NCBI GenBank assembly: GCA_963834875.1
Contig: CAWIDG010000033.1
Location: 248,001-312,000, forward strand
DNA from: DATAGF01 sp963834875
GTDB taxonomy: Bacteria > Actinomycetota > Thermoleophilia > Miltoncostaeales > Miltoncostaeaceae
Reading direction: 5' to 3'
DNA length: 64,000 nt
The position numbers and the translations under genes are program-made. Under the pieces are notes generated by a model. It worked only from the letters and a program-made list of their open reading frames with translations. It did no database searches and was not told the origin of the DNA. Position 1 is the first letter of the stretch; each line of letters begins with the position of its first letter. Positions 15,324 through 22,707 of this stretch are shown in pieces.

Positions 15324-17182
15324 GCCGGCGCTCCGGCCGCCGCGGGGCGCGCGTCCTCGGCGTCCCGCAGCCAGAGGCGCGCGTACGCCCCACCGCGCGC
15401 GAGCAGCTCCGCGTGGGTGCCCACCTCGGCCACCCGCCCGCCCTCCAGGCAGACCACCCGGGTCGCCCAGCGGGCCACGTCGAGGTCGTGGGAGATGACC
15501 ACGGTCGCGCGGTCCGGGGCGGGGCGCATGAGCGGCGCCATCACGTTGGCGCCGGAGGCCGGGTCGAGCCCGGTCGTGGGCTCGTCCATCACCAGCACCG
15601 GGCTCGCGCGCAGGAATGCCCGCGCGATGGCCACGCGCTGCCGCTGGCCGCCGGACAGCGCCCGCCCCTTCTGTCCCACCTGGGTCGCATAGCCCTCGGG
15701 CAGGCGCATGACGAAGTCGTGGGCGTCGGCCGCGACCGCCGCCGCGGCGACCTGCGCCGGGGTGGCGCCGGGCCGCCCGTAGGCGATGTTCTCCGCGACC
15801 GTGCCGTCGATGACGAGCGCCTCCTGCAGGAGGAGCGTGACGTTGCCGCGCACCGCGTCGAGGGCGAGGTCGCGCAGGTCGTGCCCGTCCAGGCGCACCG
15901 CGCCGGCGGCCGGGTCGTCCAGGCGCAGCAGCAGGCGCGCGAGCGTGGACTTGCCCGAGCCGCTCGCGCCGACGACCGCGACCAGCTCGCCGGGCTCGGC
16001 CCTCATGCTCACGCCCCGCAGGGCGGGAGCAGGGGAGCCCGGATAGGTGAACCAGACGTCGTCGACCGCGACCGAGCCCCGCAGGCGCACCGGCCGCAGG
16101 GCCCCCGGGCGCTCGGCCACGGCGGGCCGCTCGTCGAGCAGCTCGATCACCCGCTCCGCGGCGGCCGCCGCCGAGAAGAGCGAGTTCGCCAGGCTCGTGA
16201 GGCCCCGCAGCGGCGAGTACATGCGGCTGAGGTAGACCATGAACGCCAGCAGGCCGCCCAGGCTCAGGCGCCCCTGGCTCATCTCGTAGGTGCCCATGCC
16301 GATCACCACGAGCCCGCCGCCCACCTCGATCAGGTCGACGAGGGGCGCGAAGAGCCCCTTGATCCGCGTCGCGGTGAGCTCGGCGACCATGGCCCGGCGC
16401 CCCTGGCGGTCGAAGCGCCCGGCCTCGTGCTCGGCCGCCTCGTAGGCCTGGACCAGCGAGACGTTCGAGAGGCTCTCCTCGGCAAGCGCGCCGAGCGACC
16501 CGCTCACCCGGCGGCGCTCGCGCGAGGCCGCCCGCATCAGCCGGGAGAAGTACCGGGAGGCGAGCCAGAACAGCGGCGCGACCACGAGCGCCGCGAGCGT
16601 CAGCCGCCACGACAGCACGAGCAGGACGGTGCCGAAGACGGCCAGCCGCATGACCGCCGACAGCGCCTCGACCACCCCCGAGAGCACGAAGCCCTCGATG
16701 GCGGCGACGTCGCCGGTGACGCGCGACATCGTGTCGCCAAGCCGCCGCCGGTCGTGGAAGCTCGGCGACAGCCGGTGCAGGTGCCGGAAGACGTCGGTGC
16801 GCAGGCGCAGCAGGAAGCGCGCGCTCACCGAGGTCAGCAGGTAGTCGTCGGCGAACGAGACCACGCCGTCGAGCAGCACGAGCCCCAGGTACGCCGCGGC
16901 CACCCACAGGAAGAGGCCGGCGTCCCGCGGCACCAGCACGTCGTCCACCACGACCTTGAACATCCAGACCGTCGCGGCGTCGATCACGGGCCCGAGCGCC
17001 ACCAGCCCCAGCACGACCGCGAGGGCCGCGCGGTACGGGCGCGCGTAAGGCCAGAACCGGCGGACGATCGAGCGCACCGGCACCGGCGGCGCCGCCGCCA
17101 CGAGCGCCGCCGGGTCCTCGTCGAGGACGAGCAGGCGGCGCAGGCGGGCCCGCAGGCCCCGGGGCGGCGGCGGGCCGGCCAC
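15320..17182 (-). CDS. ABC exporter, fused permease and ATPase
   Basis: A 620-residue type IV (MsbA-like) half-transporter. The N-terminal 35 residues are cytoplasmic, six transmembrane helices span about 45-320 (ABC_membrane with FHDRRRLGDTMSRVTGD coupling region), and the nucleotide-binding domain spans 360-600 with Walker A GASGSGKST, signature LSGGQRQR, Walker B VLVMDEPTTGLD and switch His in VVISHD. There is no C39 peptidase domain. Start GTG 17182 lies 6 bases after the stop of a small Arg/Thr-rich ORF, and the end overlaps the kinase gene. The substrate is unknown; it probably works as a homodimer. Confidence 0.9.
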   Translation of the reverse strand: MAGPPPPRGLRARLRRLLVLDEDPAALVAAAPPVPVRSIVRRFWPYARPYRAALAVVLGLVALGPVIDAATVWMFKVVVDDVLVPRDAGLFLWVAAAYLGLVLLDGVVSFADDYLLTSVSARFLLRLRTDVFRHLHRLSPSFHDRRRLGDTMSRVTGDVAAIEGFVLSGVVEALSAVMRLAVFGTVLLVLSWRLTLAALVVAPLFWLASRYFSRLMRAASRERRRVSGSLGALAEESLSNVSLVQAYEAAEHEAGRFDRQGRRAMVAELTATRIKGLFAPLVDLIEVGGGLVVIGMGTYEMSQGRLSLGGLLAFMVYLSRMYSPLRGLTSLANSLFSAAAAAERVIELLDERPAVAERPGALRPVRLRGSVAVDDVWFTYPGSPAPALRGVSMRAEPGELVAVVGASGSGKSTLARLLLRLDDPAAGAVRLDGHDLRDLALDAVRGNVTLLLQEALVIDGTVAENIAYGRPGATPAQVAAAAVAADAHDFVMRLPEGYATQVGQKGRALSGGQRQRVAIARAFLRASPVLVMDEPTTGLDPASGANVMAPLMRPAPDRATVVISHDLDVARWATRVVCLEGGRVAEVGTHAELLARGGAYARLWLRDAEDARPAAAGAPA

Positions 17183-17188
17183 GGCCGC

Positions 17189-17329
17189 CTAGTGGCCGGT
17201 GCGGGTGCGCGTCCGGGTCCGCCCCTGCGTGCGCGTGCCCGTCCCGGTGCGGGTCCGGCGCCGGCGCCGGCGACGCCGGCGCGCCGGGGCCAGGTCCTCG
17301 AAGTGGCCGCCGCCTCGTCCTCGTGACAT
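17189..17329 (-). CDS. 46-residue Arg/Thr-repeat microprotein
   Basis: A small ORF immediately upstream of the ABC exporter. It has an N-terminal segment MSRGRGGGHFEDLAPA, then nine consecutive arginines, then an alternating Thr/Arg/Gly tail rich in TRT and TGT units ending TGH. ATG 17329 has GAGAGGAG about 8 bases upstream, and the TAG lies 6 bases before the exporter GTG, so it looks like the first gene of a microprotein-exporter-kinase operon. The tail presents many R-x-T sites, which suit a basophilic kinase. I know of no family for it. Compositional bias means a non-coding origin remains possible. Confidence 0.5.
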   Translation of the reverse strand: MSRGRGGGHFEDLAPARRRRRRRRRTRTGTGTRTQGRTRTRTRTGH

Positions 17330-17343
17330 GTCCGTCTCCTCTC

Positions 17344-17369
17344 GTGGGTGATCGGAATCGATCGCCCAT
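17344..17369. promoter_or_regulatory. Hairpin between arsC and the microprotein operon
   Basis: A near-perfect inverted repeat with arms GGGTGATCG (17346-17354) and CGATCGCCC (17359-17367), loop GAAT, one G-T pair, extendable by one or two weak pairs on each side. It sits after arsC and about 17 bases before the microprotein start on the same strand, so it may terminate arsC transcripts or serve as an operator for the next operon. Confidence 0.35.
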
Positions 17370-17432
17370 CACGGTAGGAGGCGGTCGTCGAGGGGCGCGC
17401 CAGCGAACGGCACGGCGACGGTAAGGGTTCGG

Positions 17433-17855
17433 TCAGGGCGCCGGCATCGCCTCCACGCCCAGCTCCGCCATGAGGCGCCGCACCCGCCCGCCGATGTCGT
17501 CGCGGATGCGGCGGATCTCCTCGAGGTCCTCGCCCGCCGGGTCCTCCACCTCCCAATCGACGTAGCGTTTGCCCGGGTAGAAGGGGCACGCGTCCCCGCA
17601 GCCCATCGTCACGACGACGTCCGCTTTCCGCACGACGTCGTCCGTCCATGGCTTCGGCACCTCGTCCGAGATGTCGATGCCCACCTCGGCCATGGCCGCG
17701 ACGGCGCCGCGGTTGAGGGACGCGGCCGGCTCGGAGCCGCCCGAGAAGACGTCCACCCGCTCGCCGGCGAGGTGGCGCAGCCACCCGGCCGCCATCTGGG
17801 ACCGGCCCGCGTTGTGCACGCAGAGGAAGAGCACCGCCGGGGTCTGGAGATCCAT
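17433..17855 (-). CDS. arsC: Arsenate reductase, low-molecular-weight phosphatase type
   Basis: A 140-residue cytoplasmic enzyme reducing arsenate to arsenite. The phosphatase-like P-loop is C-V-H-N-A-G-R-S with catalytic Cys12. A second cysteine pair occurs in MGCGDACPFYPGKRYVDW, the redox pair that passes electrons to thioredoxin (or mycothiol-type thiols) in this family, and the conserved VEDPAG with the general-acid Asp follows. Full length for the family. It is divergent from arsR-arsM; the 115-base gap holds a promoter and palindrome likely bound by ArsR. Confidence 0.92.
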   Translation of the reverse strand: MDLQTPAVLFLCVHNAGRSQMAAGWLRHLAGERVDVFSGGSEPAASLNRGAVAAMAEVGIDISDEVPKPWTDDVVRKADVVVTMGCGDACPFYPGKRYVDWEVEDPAGEDLEEIRRIRDDIGGRVRRLMAELGVEAMPAP

Positions 17856-17931
17856 CGGGATCGACTACGCCCCGGCGCCCGTCGAACGCAAGAGCTGCTC
17901 CGGGGACCGGCGCACCTGTTTCACTGCCTTT

Positions 17932-17972
17932 CGATTGACATACGCCGATTGAATCGATAGACACTGATCTAT
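17932..17972 (+). promoter_or_regulatory. arsR promoter and candidate ArsR operator
   Basis: A consensus -35 box TTGACA lies at 17935-17940, and 17 bases later TAGACA (17958-17963) can act as the -10. The palindrome ATAGA-CACTGA-TCTAT (17957-17972) overlaps the -10 and the start codon. Direct copies of CGATTGA occur at 17932 and 17946. A transcript from this promoter would begin at about the arsR ATG (17971), and no ribosome binding site precedes that ATG, so arsR may be leaderless and autorepressed. Inferred from motifs only. Confidence 0.55.
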
Positions 17973-18339
17973 GGCCGTCGCCCTGCAGCTCGCCCCGAAG
18001 CGGAAACGCCCCCCCGGGGAGCCCTGTTGCGAGCCCCTCGCCCAGCCCGATGTCGCGCGGGCCGAGGCGGAGCGCCTCGCGGCCGTCGCCAAGGCGATCG
18101 GCGATCCGATTCGCCTGCAACTCGTGGACGTGCTGCGGCGGCACGCCGGCGAGGTCTGCGTCTGCGAGCTCACCCCGCTGTTCGACGTGGGCCAGCCCAC
18201 GGTCTCGCACCACCTGAAGGTGCTGCGCGACGCGGGCCTGGTCGATTCCGAGCGGCGCGGCCTGTGGGCCTACTACTACGTCCGGCCCGAGGGCCTCGCC
18301 GCCCTCGGCGACTGGCTGGGAACGAGGAGGCATCCATGA
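17971..18339 (+). CDS. arsR: ArsR-family arsenic-responsive repressor
   Basis: A 122-residue winged-helix repressor. The HTH is VGQPTVSHHLKVLRDAGLV followed by the wing ERRGLWAYYYV. The metalloid-sensing motif CVCEL lies near residue 53, just before the DNA-recognition helix, as in classic ArsR. An additional Cys pair (PCCEPL) lies in the N-terminal tail. When arsenite binds the cysteines the repressor is expected to release DNA. The stop overlaps the arsM start (ATGA). The candidate operator overlaps its own start, and the divergent arsC probably shares control. Confidence 0.9.
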   Translation: MAVALQLAPKRKRPPGEPCCEPLAQPDVARAEAERLAAVAKAIGDPIRLQLVDVLRRHAGEVCVCELTPLFDVGQPTVSHHLKVLRDAGLVDSERRGLWAYYYVRPEGLAALGDWLGTRRHP

Positions 18340-19160
18340 GCGCCGGTGACGTCCACGAGCGCGTCCGCGAGCGCTATGCCGCCGCGGCGCGGGAGGCCGC
18401 GGCGGGCGCCGAGCCCTCGATCGCCGGCGGCTGCGGGGAGGGCGGGTGCTGCTCCCCGCCCGCGGAGGCGGCCTTCGGCCCCGCCCTCTACGGCGACGCC
18501 GACCGCGGGCAGCTTCCCGAGACGGCGGTCCTCGCGAGCCTGGGCTGCGGCAACCCGGCCGCGGTCGCCGAGCTCCGCGAGGGCGAGGTGGTGCTCGACC
18601 TCGGCTCGGGCGGGGGGATCGACGTGCTGCTGTCGGCCCGCCGGGTGGGGCCGGCGGGAAAGGCGTACGGCCTCGACATGACCGAGGAGATGCTCGCCCT
18701 CGCGCGCCGCAACGCGGCCGACGCGGGCGCGACGAACGTCGAGTTCCTCAAGGGGCACATCGAGCAGATCCCGTTGCCGGCCGAGACCATCGACGTCGTC
18801 ATCTCGAACTGCGTCGTGAACCTCTCGCCGGACAAGGCCGCCGTGCTCTCGGAGGCCTTCCGCGTCCTGCGCCCGGGCGGACGGCTCGGGATCACCGACG
18901 TCGTGGCCGAGGACCGCCTGAGCGAGGCCGAGCGCGCCGAGCGGGGCGACTGGGCGGGCTGCATCGCCGGCGCCCTGGCGGAGAACGAGTACGCCCGCCT
19001 CCTGGCCCGCGCGGGCTTCGATGACGTCAGCGTCACCTTCACGCACGACGTCGCCGACGGCCTGCACGGCGCGATCGTGTCGGCGGTCAAGCCGGCCGGC
19101 GCGGCGACCGTCCTCGCGGAGCCCGGCGCCGGGTCCGCCGCGAGCCCGAGCTGCTGCTGA
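18336..19160 (+). CDS. arsM: Arsenite S-adenosylmethionine methyltransferase
   Basis: A 274-residue SAM-dependent enzyme that methylates arsenite to methylated, partly volatile species. The SAM-binding motif is VVLDLGSGGGIDVLL. Candidate arsenic-binding cysteines are in SLGCGNPAAV, ISNCVVNLSPDK and WAGCIAGAL, matching the three-Cys layout of ArsM. Extra cysteines occur in GGCGEGGCCSPP near the N-terminus and in the terminal SCC. GAGGAGG precedes ATG 18336, which overlaps the arsR stop. No ArsB or Acr3 efflux gene is in the window, so methylation may be the main exit route for the arsenite made by ArsC. Confidence 0.92.
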   Translation: MSAGDVHERVRERYAAAAREAAAGAEPSIAGGCGEGGCCSPPAEAAFGPALYGDADRGQLPETAVLASLGCGNPAAVAELREGEVVLDLGSGGGIDVLLSARRVGPAGKAYGLDMTEEMLALARRNAADAGATNVEFLKGHIEQIPLPAETIDVVISNCVVNLSPDKAAVLSEAFRVLRPGGRLGITDVVAEDRLSEAERAERGDWAGCIAGALAENEYARLLARAGFDDVSVTFTHDVADGLHGAIVSAVKPAGAATVLAEPGAGSAASPSCC

Positions 19161-19167
19161 CCTCGCC

Positions 19168-19770
19168 GTGCCCCTGCAGAACCGCGTGACGCCGTTCTCG
19201 GAGATCGTCGTCGTCCCCCAGCGCGGCGCGCTGATGGGCAACCGCGGCGTCCTGCACGACGACCGGCGCCGGATCGTGCGCTTCAGCCAGGGCCGGCGCT
19301 GGATCGCCTGCCTCACCGAGTTCAAGGGGCGGCGCCGCGCACCGATGACGCCCGGCCGCTACACGGAGCTGTTCTTCCTCGACGAGGCGACCGCGCTCGC
19401 CGCCGGGCACCGCCCCTGTCACGAGTGCCGCCGCGCCGACGCGCTCCGCTTCCGCGAGGCGTGGGCGCGCGCGACCGGCGAGGACCCCCGCGCCTCGCTC
19501 GAGCTGCTCGACCGCCGCCTGCACCAGGACCGGCTCGAGGCCCCGGGGCGCATGCGGCGCTGGTCGGCCGAGGCGGGAGCGCTGCCCGACGGGGCGATGG
19601 TCGAGGTCGGCGGCGCCGCGCACCTGGTGCGGCAGGGCCGGATCGCGATGTGGACCCCTGCCGGCTACGGCCCGGCGGGCGTCGCGCCGGCCGGGCCGGT
19701 GCGCGTGCTCACGCCGCGGGCGATCGTCGCGACGATCGCCGCCGGCTACCGCCCGGGGCCCACGGCCTGA
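19168..19770 (+). CDS. Conserved hypothetical protein
   Basis: About 200 residues, starting at GTG 19168 only 7 bases after arsM. Distinctive segments are RVTPFSEIVVVPQRGALMGNRG near the start, GRRWIACLTEFKGRRR, TELFFLDEATALAAGHRPCHECRR (a CHEC pair that could bind metal) and WTPAGYGP towards the end. The pattern looks like a conserved bacterial protein, but I cannot attach a function. It may be read through from the ars operon. No membrane segment or signal peptide is visible. Confidence 0.65.
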   Translation: MPLQNRVTPFSEIVVVPQRGALMGNRGVLHDDRRRIVRFSQGRRWIACLTEFKGRRRAPMTPGRYTELFFLDEATALAAGHRPCHECRRADALRFREAWARATGEDPRASLELLDRRLHQDRLEAPGRMRRWSAEAGALPDGAMVEVGGAAHLVRQGRIAMWTPAGYGPAGVAPAGPVRVLTPRAIVATIAAGYRPGPTA

Positions 19771-19895
19771 GCGTGGGCGGGCGCGCCGCCGGCGCTCCAC
19801 GGCGGCACCGACGCGTCGGCGCGCGTGACCAGCAGGTTCAGCGCCGCCGCGACGATCGCGATCAGCACGACGATGACGAGCACCCGTGTCCCCAC
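19746..19895 (-). CDS. Possible 49-residue single-pass membrane protein
   Basis: On the minus strand, GTG 19895 opens a 49-codon frame. It has a clean transmembrane helix (TRVLVIVVLIAIVAAALNLL, about residues 3-22) and a short Ala/Pro/Gly-rich tail. It overlaps the last 25 bases of the convergent hypothetical gene. No strong ribosome binding site is visible. The hydrophobic pattern resembles the anchor of the small membrane protein at 11901-12281, but the evidence is thin. Confidence 0.35.
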   Translation of the reverse strand: MGTRVLVIVVLIAIVAAALNLLVTRADASVPPWSAGGAPAHAQAVGPGR

Positions 19896-19949
19896 CAGCG
19901 ATGTGTCGGCAGCGGGGACGCCGACTTGAGCGAGGGCGCCAGGGGCGGT

Positions 19950-20349
19950 TCAGTCCTCGACGTCGATGAGGAACACCGGATGGTCGGCGGGGTCGGGCAG
20001 CTTGGCGAAGTAGCGGTTGACCTCGGCGCCCCAGCTTGGCGCGGTAGGCCTCGATCACCGGGGGCCGGTCGGCGACGGCGATCTCGTCGGCCGCGAAGCG
20101 GCGGGTGTGCCCGCGCCGCGCCAGCTCGCCTCCCCGGGCCGCGCGGAGGTTCTTGACCCAGTCCGACTCGCCGCGGGTCGAGACGAGGTAGCGCGCGCCG
20201 GCGTGCTCGACCGGGACGACCGGGACGCGCAGCGGCCGCCCGGTCCGCCGCCCCGGCACGGTGACGGTCTCGGTGCCGCTGAGCCCGAAGCGCATCGCGA
20301 TCGGGTTGAAGACCCTGCGGACGAACCAGGGCGGCGCCAGGTAGGCCAC
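19950..20349 (-). CDS. Deazaflavin (F420)-dependent nitroreductase-like protein (frameshift)
   Basis: About 132 residues, a Ddn-type split-barrel protein of the deazaflavin-dependent nitroreductase family. The core is SGTETVTVPGRRTGRPLRVPVVPVEHAGARYLVSTRGESDWVKNLRAARGG, where RTGRPLRVP and the DWVKNLRA segment are family hallmarks for F420H2 binding. The frame is broken near 20034; removing one base converts the tail to YRAKWGAEVNRYFAKLPD ... VFLIDVED with a clean stop. GTG 20349 is the likely start. It is divergent from sthA. The substrate is unknown. Confidence 0.75.
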
Positions 20350-20416
20350 GGACGGATCATCCCGAGGCGCGTCGGCCCGCGCAAGCTCGCCGCTCGCAGG
20401 CGTGTAGGTTCGGCCC

Positions 20417-21823
20417 GTGGGCGACGCGTTCGAGCTCGCGGTCATCGGGTCGGGCCCGGGCGGCCTCAAGGCCGCGATGCAGGCCGCCAAGCTGCACCGG
20501 CGCACGGTGGTCATCGACCGCGGGCCCATGGTCGGCGGCGTCTCGACCAACACCGGCACGATCCCGAGCAAGACCCTGCGCGAGGCGATCCTCTACCTGA
20601 CCGGCCTCGAGCAGCGCGAGATCTACGGCCAGGCGTTCCGGGTGAAGGCGGACCTCACCTTCGACGACCTGCGGACGCGCATGGAGCAGGTGATCGACGT
20701 GGAGCGCAACGTCGTGCGCGACCAGCTCCTGCGCAACCACGTGACGCTCATCGACGGCACCGCGAGCTTCGCCGGGCCACACGAGCTGCGGGTGAGCTCC
20801 GCGGAGGGCGAGCGGCGCATCGAGGCGGAGCGGTTCCTCCTCGCCCCCGGCTCACGGCCCAGCCGGCCGAAGGGGATCGAGTTCAACGAGCGGACGGTCC
20901 TCGACTCCGACGGCATCCTGCACCTCGAGGGGATCCCGGACACGATGGTCGTCGTCGGCGCCGGCGTGATCGGCGTCGAGTACGCGTCGATGTTCACCGC
21001 CCTCGGCTGCAAGGTCACCCTGATCGACGGGCGGCCCGACATCCTGCCGTTCTGCGACCGCGAGATCGTCGAGGCCCTGACGTTCTACCTGCGCGACCGG
21101 CGCCTCACGCTGCGTCTCGGCGAGCGCGTGACCGCCGTGGAGGAGCACGCGTCCGGCACGGTGACGCGCCTCGAGAGCGGCAAGCTGATCGCGGCCGACG
21201 TGGTCCTCTACTCGGCCGGGCGCCGGGGCGCCGTCGACGGCCTCGGCCTCGACGCGGTCGGGATCACGCCCACCGACCGCGGCCTGATCGAGGTCGGCGA
21301 GAGCTACCGCACCTCGGCCGACCACATCTGGGCGGTCGGCGACGTGATCGGCTTTCCGAGCCTGGCGGCCTCGTCGGCGGAGCAGGGCCGCGTGGCGGCC
21401 CTCGACGCCTTCGACCAGCCGTTCGACACGCTCGCGGACAACCTGCTGCCGTTCGGGATCTACGCCATCCCGGAGATCAGCTTCGTCGGCAAGACCGAGG
21501 AGGAGCTCACCGAGGCCGGGGTGCCCTACGAGGTCGGCGTCTCGCGCTACCGCGAGCTCGCCCGCGGCCAGATCATGGGCGACACCCACGGAATGCTGAA
21601 GCTGATGGTGGGCGCGGCCGACCGCGCGCTGCTCGGCGTCCACGCCTTCGGCCCGGGGGCGACCGAGCTGGTGCACATCGGGCAGGCCGTGATGGCCCTC
21701 GGGGGCAAGGTGGACTACCTCGTGGACGCGGTCTTCAACTACCCCACGCTCGCCGAGGCGTACAAGGTCGCGGCCCTCGACGCCTCCAACCGCCTCGACG
21801 GCGCTGAAGGAGGCGCTCGCTGA
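20417..21823 (+). CDS. sthA: Si-specific NAD(P)+ transhydrogenase (soluble)
   Basis: A 468-residue flavoprotein of the pyridine nucleotide-disulfide oxidoreductase family that equilibrates NADPH and NADH. The FAD-binding loop is VIGSGPGGLKAAMQAAK. The active-site region reads STNTGTIPSKTLREA, lacking the redox-active Cys pair of lipoamide or mercury reductases, which is the mark of SthA. The NAD(P)-binding loop is VVGAGVIGVEYASMF, the second FAD motif is HIWAVGDVIG, and the C-terminal dimerisation domain is complete. Translationally coupled to the epoxide-hydrolase-like gene, whose start overlaps its stop. Confidence 0.9.
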   Translation: MGDAFELAVIGSGPGGLKAAMQAAKLHRRTVVIDRGPMVGGVSTNTGTIPSKTLREAILYLTGLEQREIYGQAFRVKADLTFDDLRTRMEQVIDVERNVVRDQLLRNHVTLIDGTASFAGPHELRVSSAEGERRIEAERFLLAPGSRPSRPKGIEFNERTVLDSDGILHLEGIPDTMVVVGAGVIGVEYASMFTALGCKVTLIDGRPDILPFCDREIVEALTFYLRDRRLTLRLGERVTAVEEHASGTVTRLESGKLIAADVVLYSAGRRGAVDGLGLDAVGITPTDRGLIEVGESYRTSADHIWAVGDVIGFPSLAASSAEQGRVAALDAFDQPFDTLADNLLPFGIYAIPEISFVGKTEEELTEAGVPYEVGVSRYRELARGQIMGDTHGMLKLMVGAADRALLGVHAFGPGATELVHIGQAVMALGGKVDYLVDAVFNYPTLAEAYKVAALDASNRLDGAEGGAR

Positions 21824-22704
21824 CTGAGACCGCCCGGCGCCGGATCGACGTGGGCGAGGTGCGCCTGGCGGTCGCCGAGGCCGGCGACCCGGCCGGCGAG
21901 CCGGTGGTCCTCCTCCACGGCTTCCCCGAGCTGTCGCACTCCTGGCGCCACCAGCTCCCGGCCCTCGCCGAGGCCGGCTTCCACGCCGTCGCCCCCGACC
22001 TGCGCGGCTACGGCGGCTCCGACCGGCCGGCGGCCGTCGAGGCCTACGCGGCGCGCGCGCTGGTGGGCGACGTCGCCGGCCTCATCCGCGCGCTCGGGCA
22101 CGAGAGCGCCCACGTCGTCGGCCACGACTGGGGCGGGTCGCTCGCCTGGGGGCTGGCCGGCAGCAGCCCCGCGACGGTGCGCTCCCTGACGATCCTCAAC
22201 GCCCCGCAGGGCCCGGTCTCGGCGCGCCTGCGGCGCGAGGACCGCGGCCAGCAGGCCAAGAGCTGGTACATGCTGCTGTTCCAGTTCCCCGGCGTGGCCG
22301 AGGCGTGGCTCTCCGACGACGACTTCGCCAACCTGCGGAGCTTCGTCTTCGACACCGCCGCGCCGGAGGCGTTCCCGCCCGAGGACCGCGAGGCGTTCGT
22401 GGACGCGCTCCGCCGCGACGGCGCGCTCACGGCCGCCCTCAACTACTACCGGGCCAACATGCCGCCCGCCTCGTGGCTGCGCGACCCGCCCGACCCGCCC
22501 GAGATCACCGTCCCGACGATGATCATCTGGGGCGAGGCCGACGCGTACATGGACCCGCTGCTGCTCGAGCGCTCGGCGGCGACGGTGACGGGCCCGCTGC
22601 GCGTCGAGCGCCTGCCCGGCGTGAGCCATTGGGTGCAGCAGGAGGCGCCGGACCGGGTGAACGAGCTGCTGCTCGACTTCCTCGCCGGGAACCGGGGCGC
22701 CTGA
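21820..22704 (+). CDS. Alpha/beta hydrolase, epoxide hydrolase-like (probable CTG start)
   Basis: About 294 residues of the alpha/beta-hydrolase fold. The oxyanion motif is LLHGFPELSHSWRHQ. The nucleophile elbow is VVGHDWGGSLAW, with Asp in the nucleophile position as in epoxide hydrolases and haloalkane dehalogenases, and the catalytic His is in GVSHWVQQE. The first in-frame GTG is at 21850, but an ideal AAGGAGG at 21807-21813 lies 6 bases before CTG 21820, which would give MTETARRRIDVGEVRL, the usual N-terminus. I therefore choose CTG 21820, overlapping the sthA stop. Epoxide versus other substrates is not decided. Confidence 0.85.
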   Translation: MTETARRRIDVGEVRLAVAEAGDPAGEPVVLLHGFPELSHSWRHQLPALAEAGFHAVAPDLRGYGGSDRPAAVEAYAARALVGDVAGLIRALGHESAHVVGHDWGGSLAWGLAGSSPATVRSLTILNAPQGPVSARLRREDRGQQAKSWYMLLFQFPGVAEAWLSDDDFANLRSFVFDTAAPEAFPPEDREAFVDALRRDGALTAALNYYRANMPPASWLRDPPDPPEITVPTMIIWGEADAYMDPLLLERSAATVTGPLRVERLPGVSHWVQQEAPDRVNELLLDFLAGNRGA

Positions 22705-22707
22705 GGC

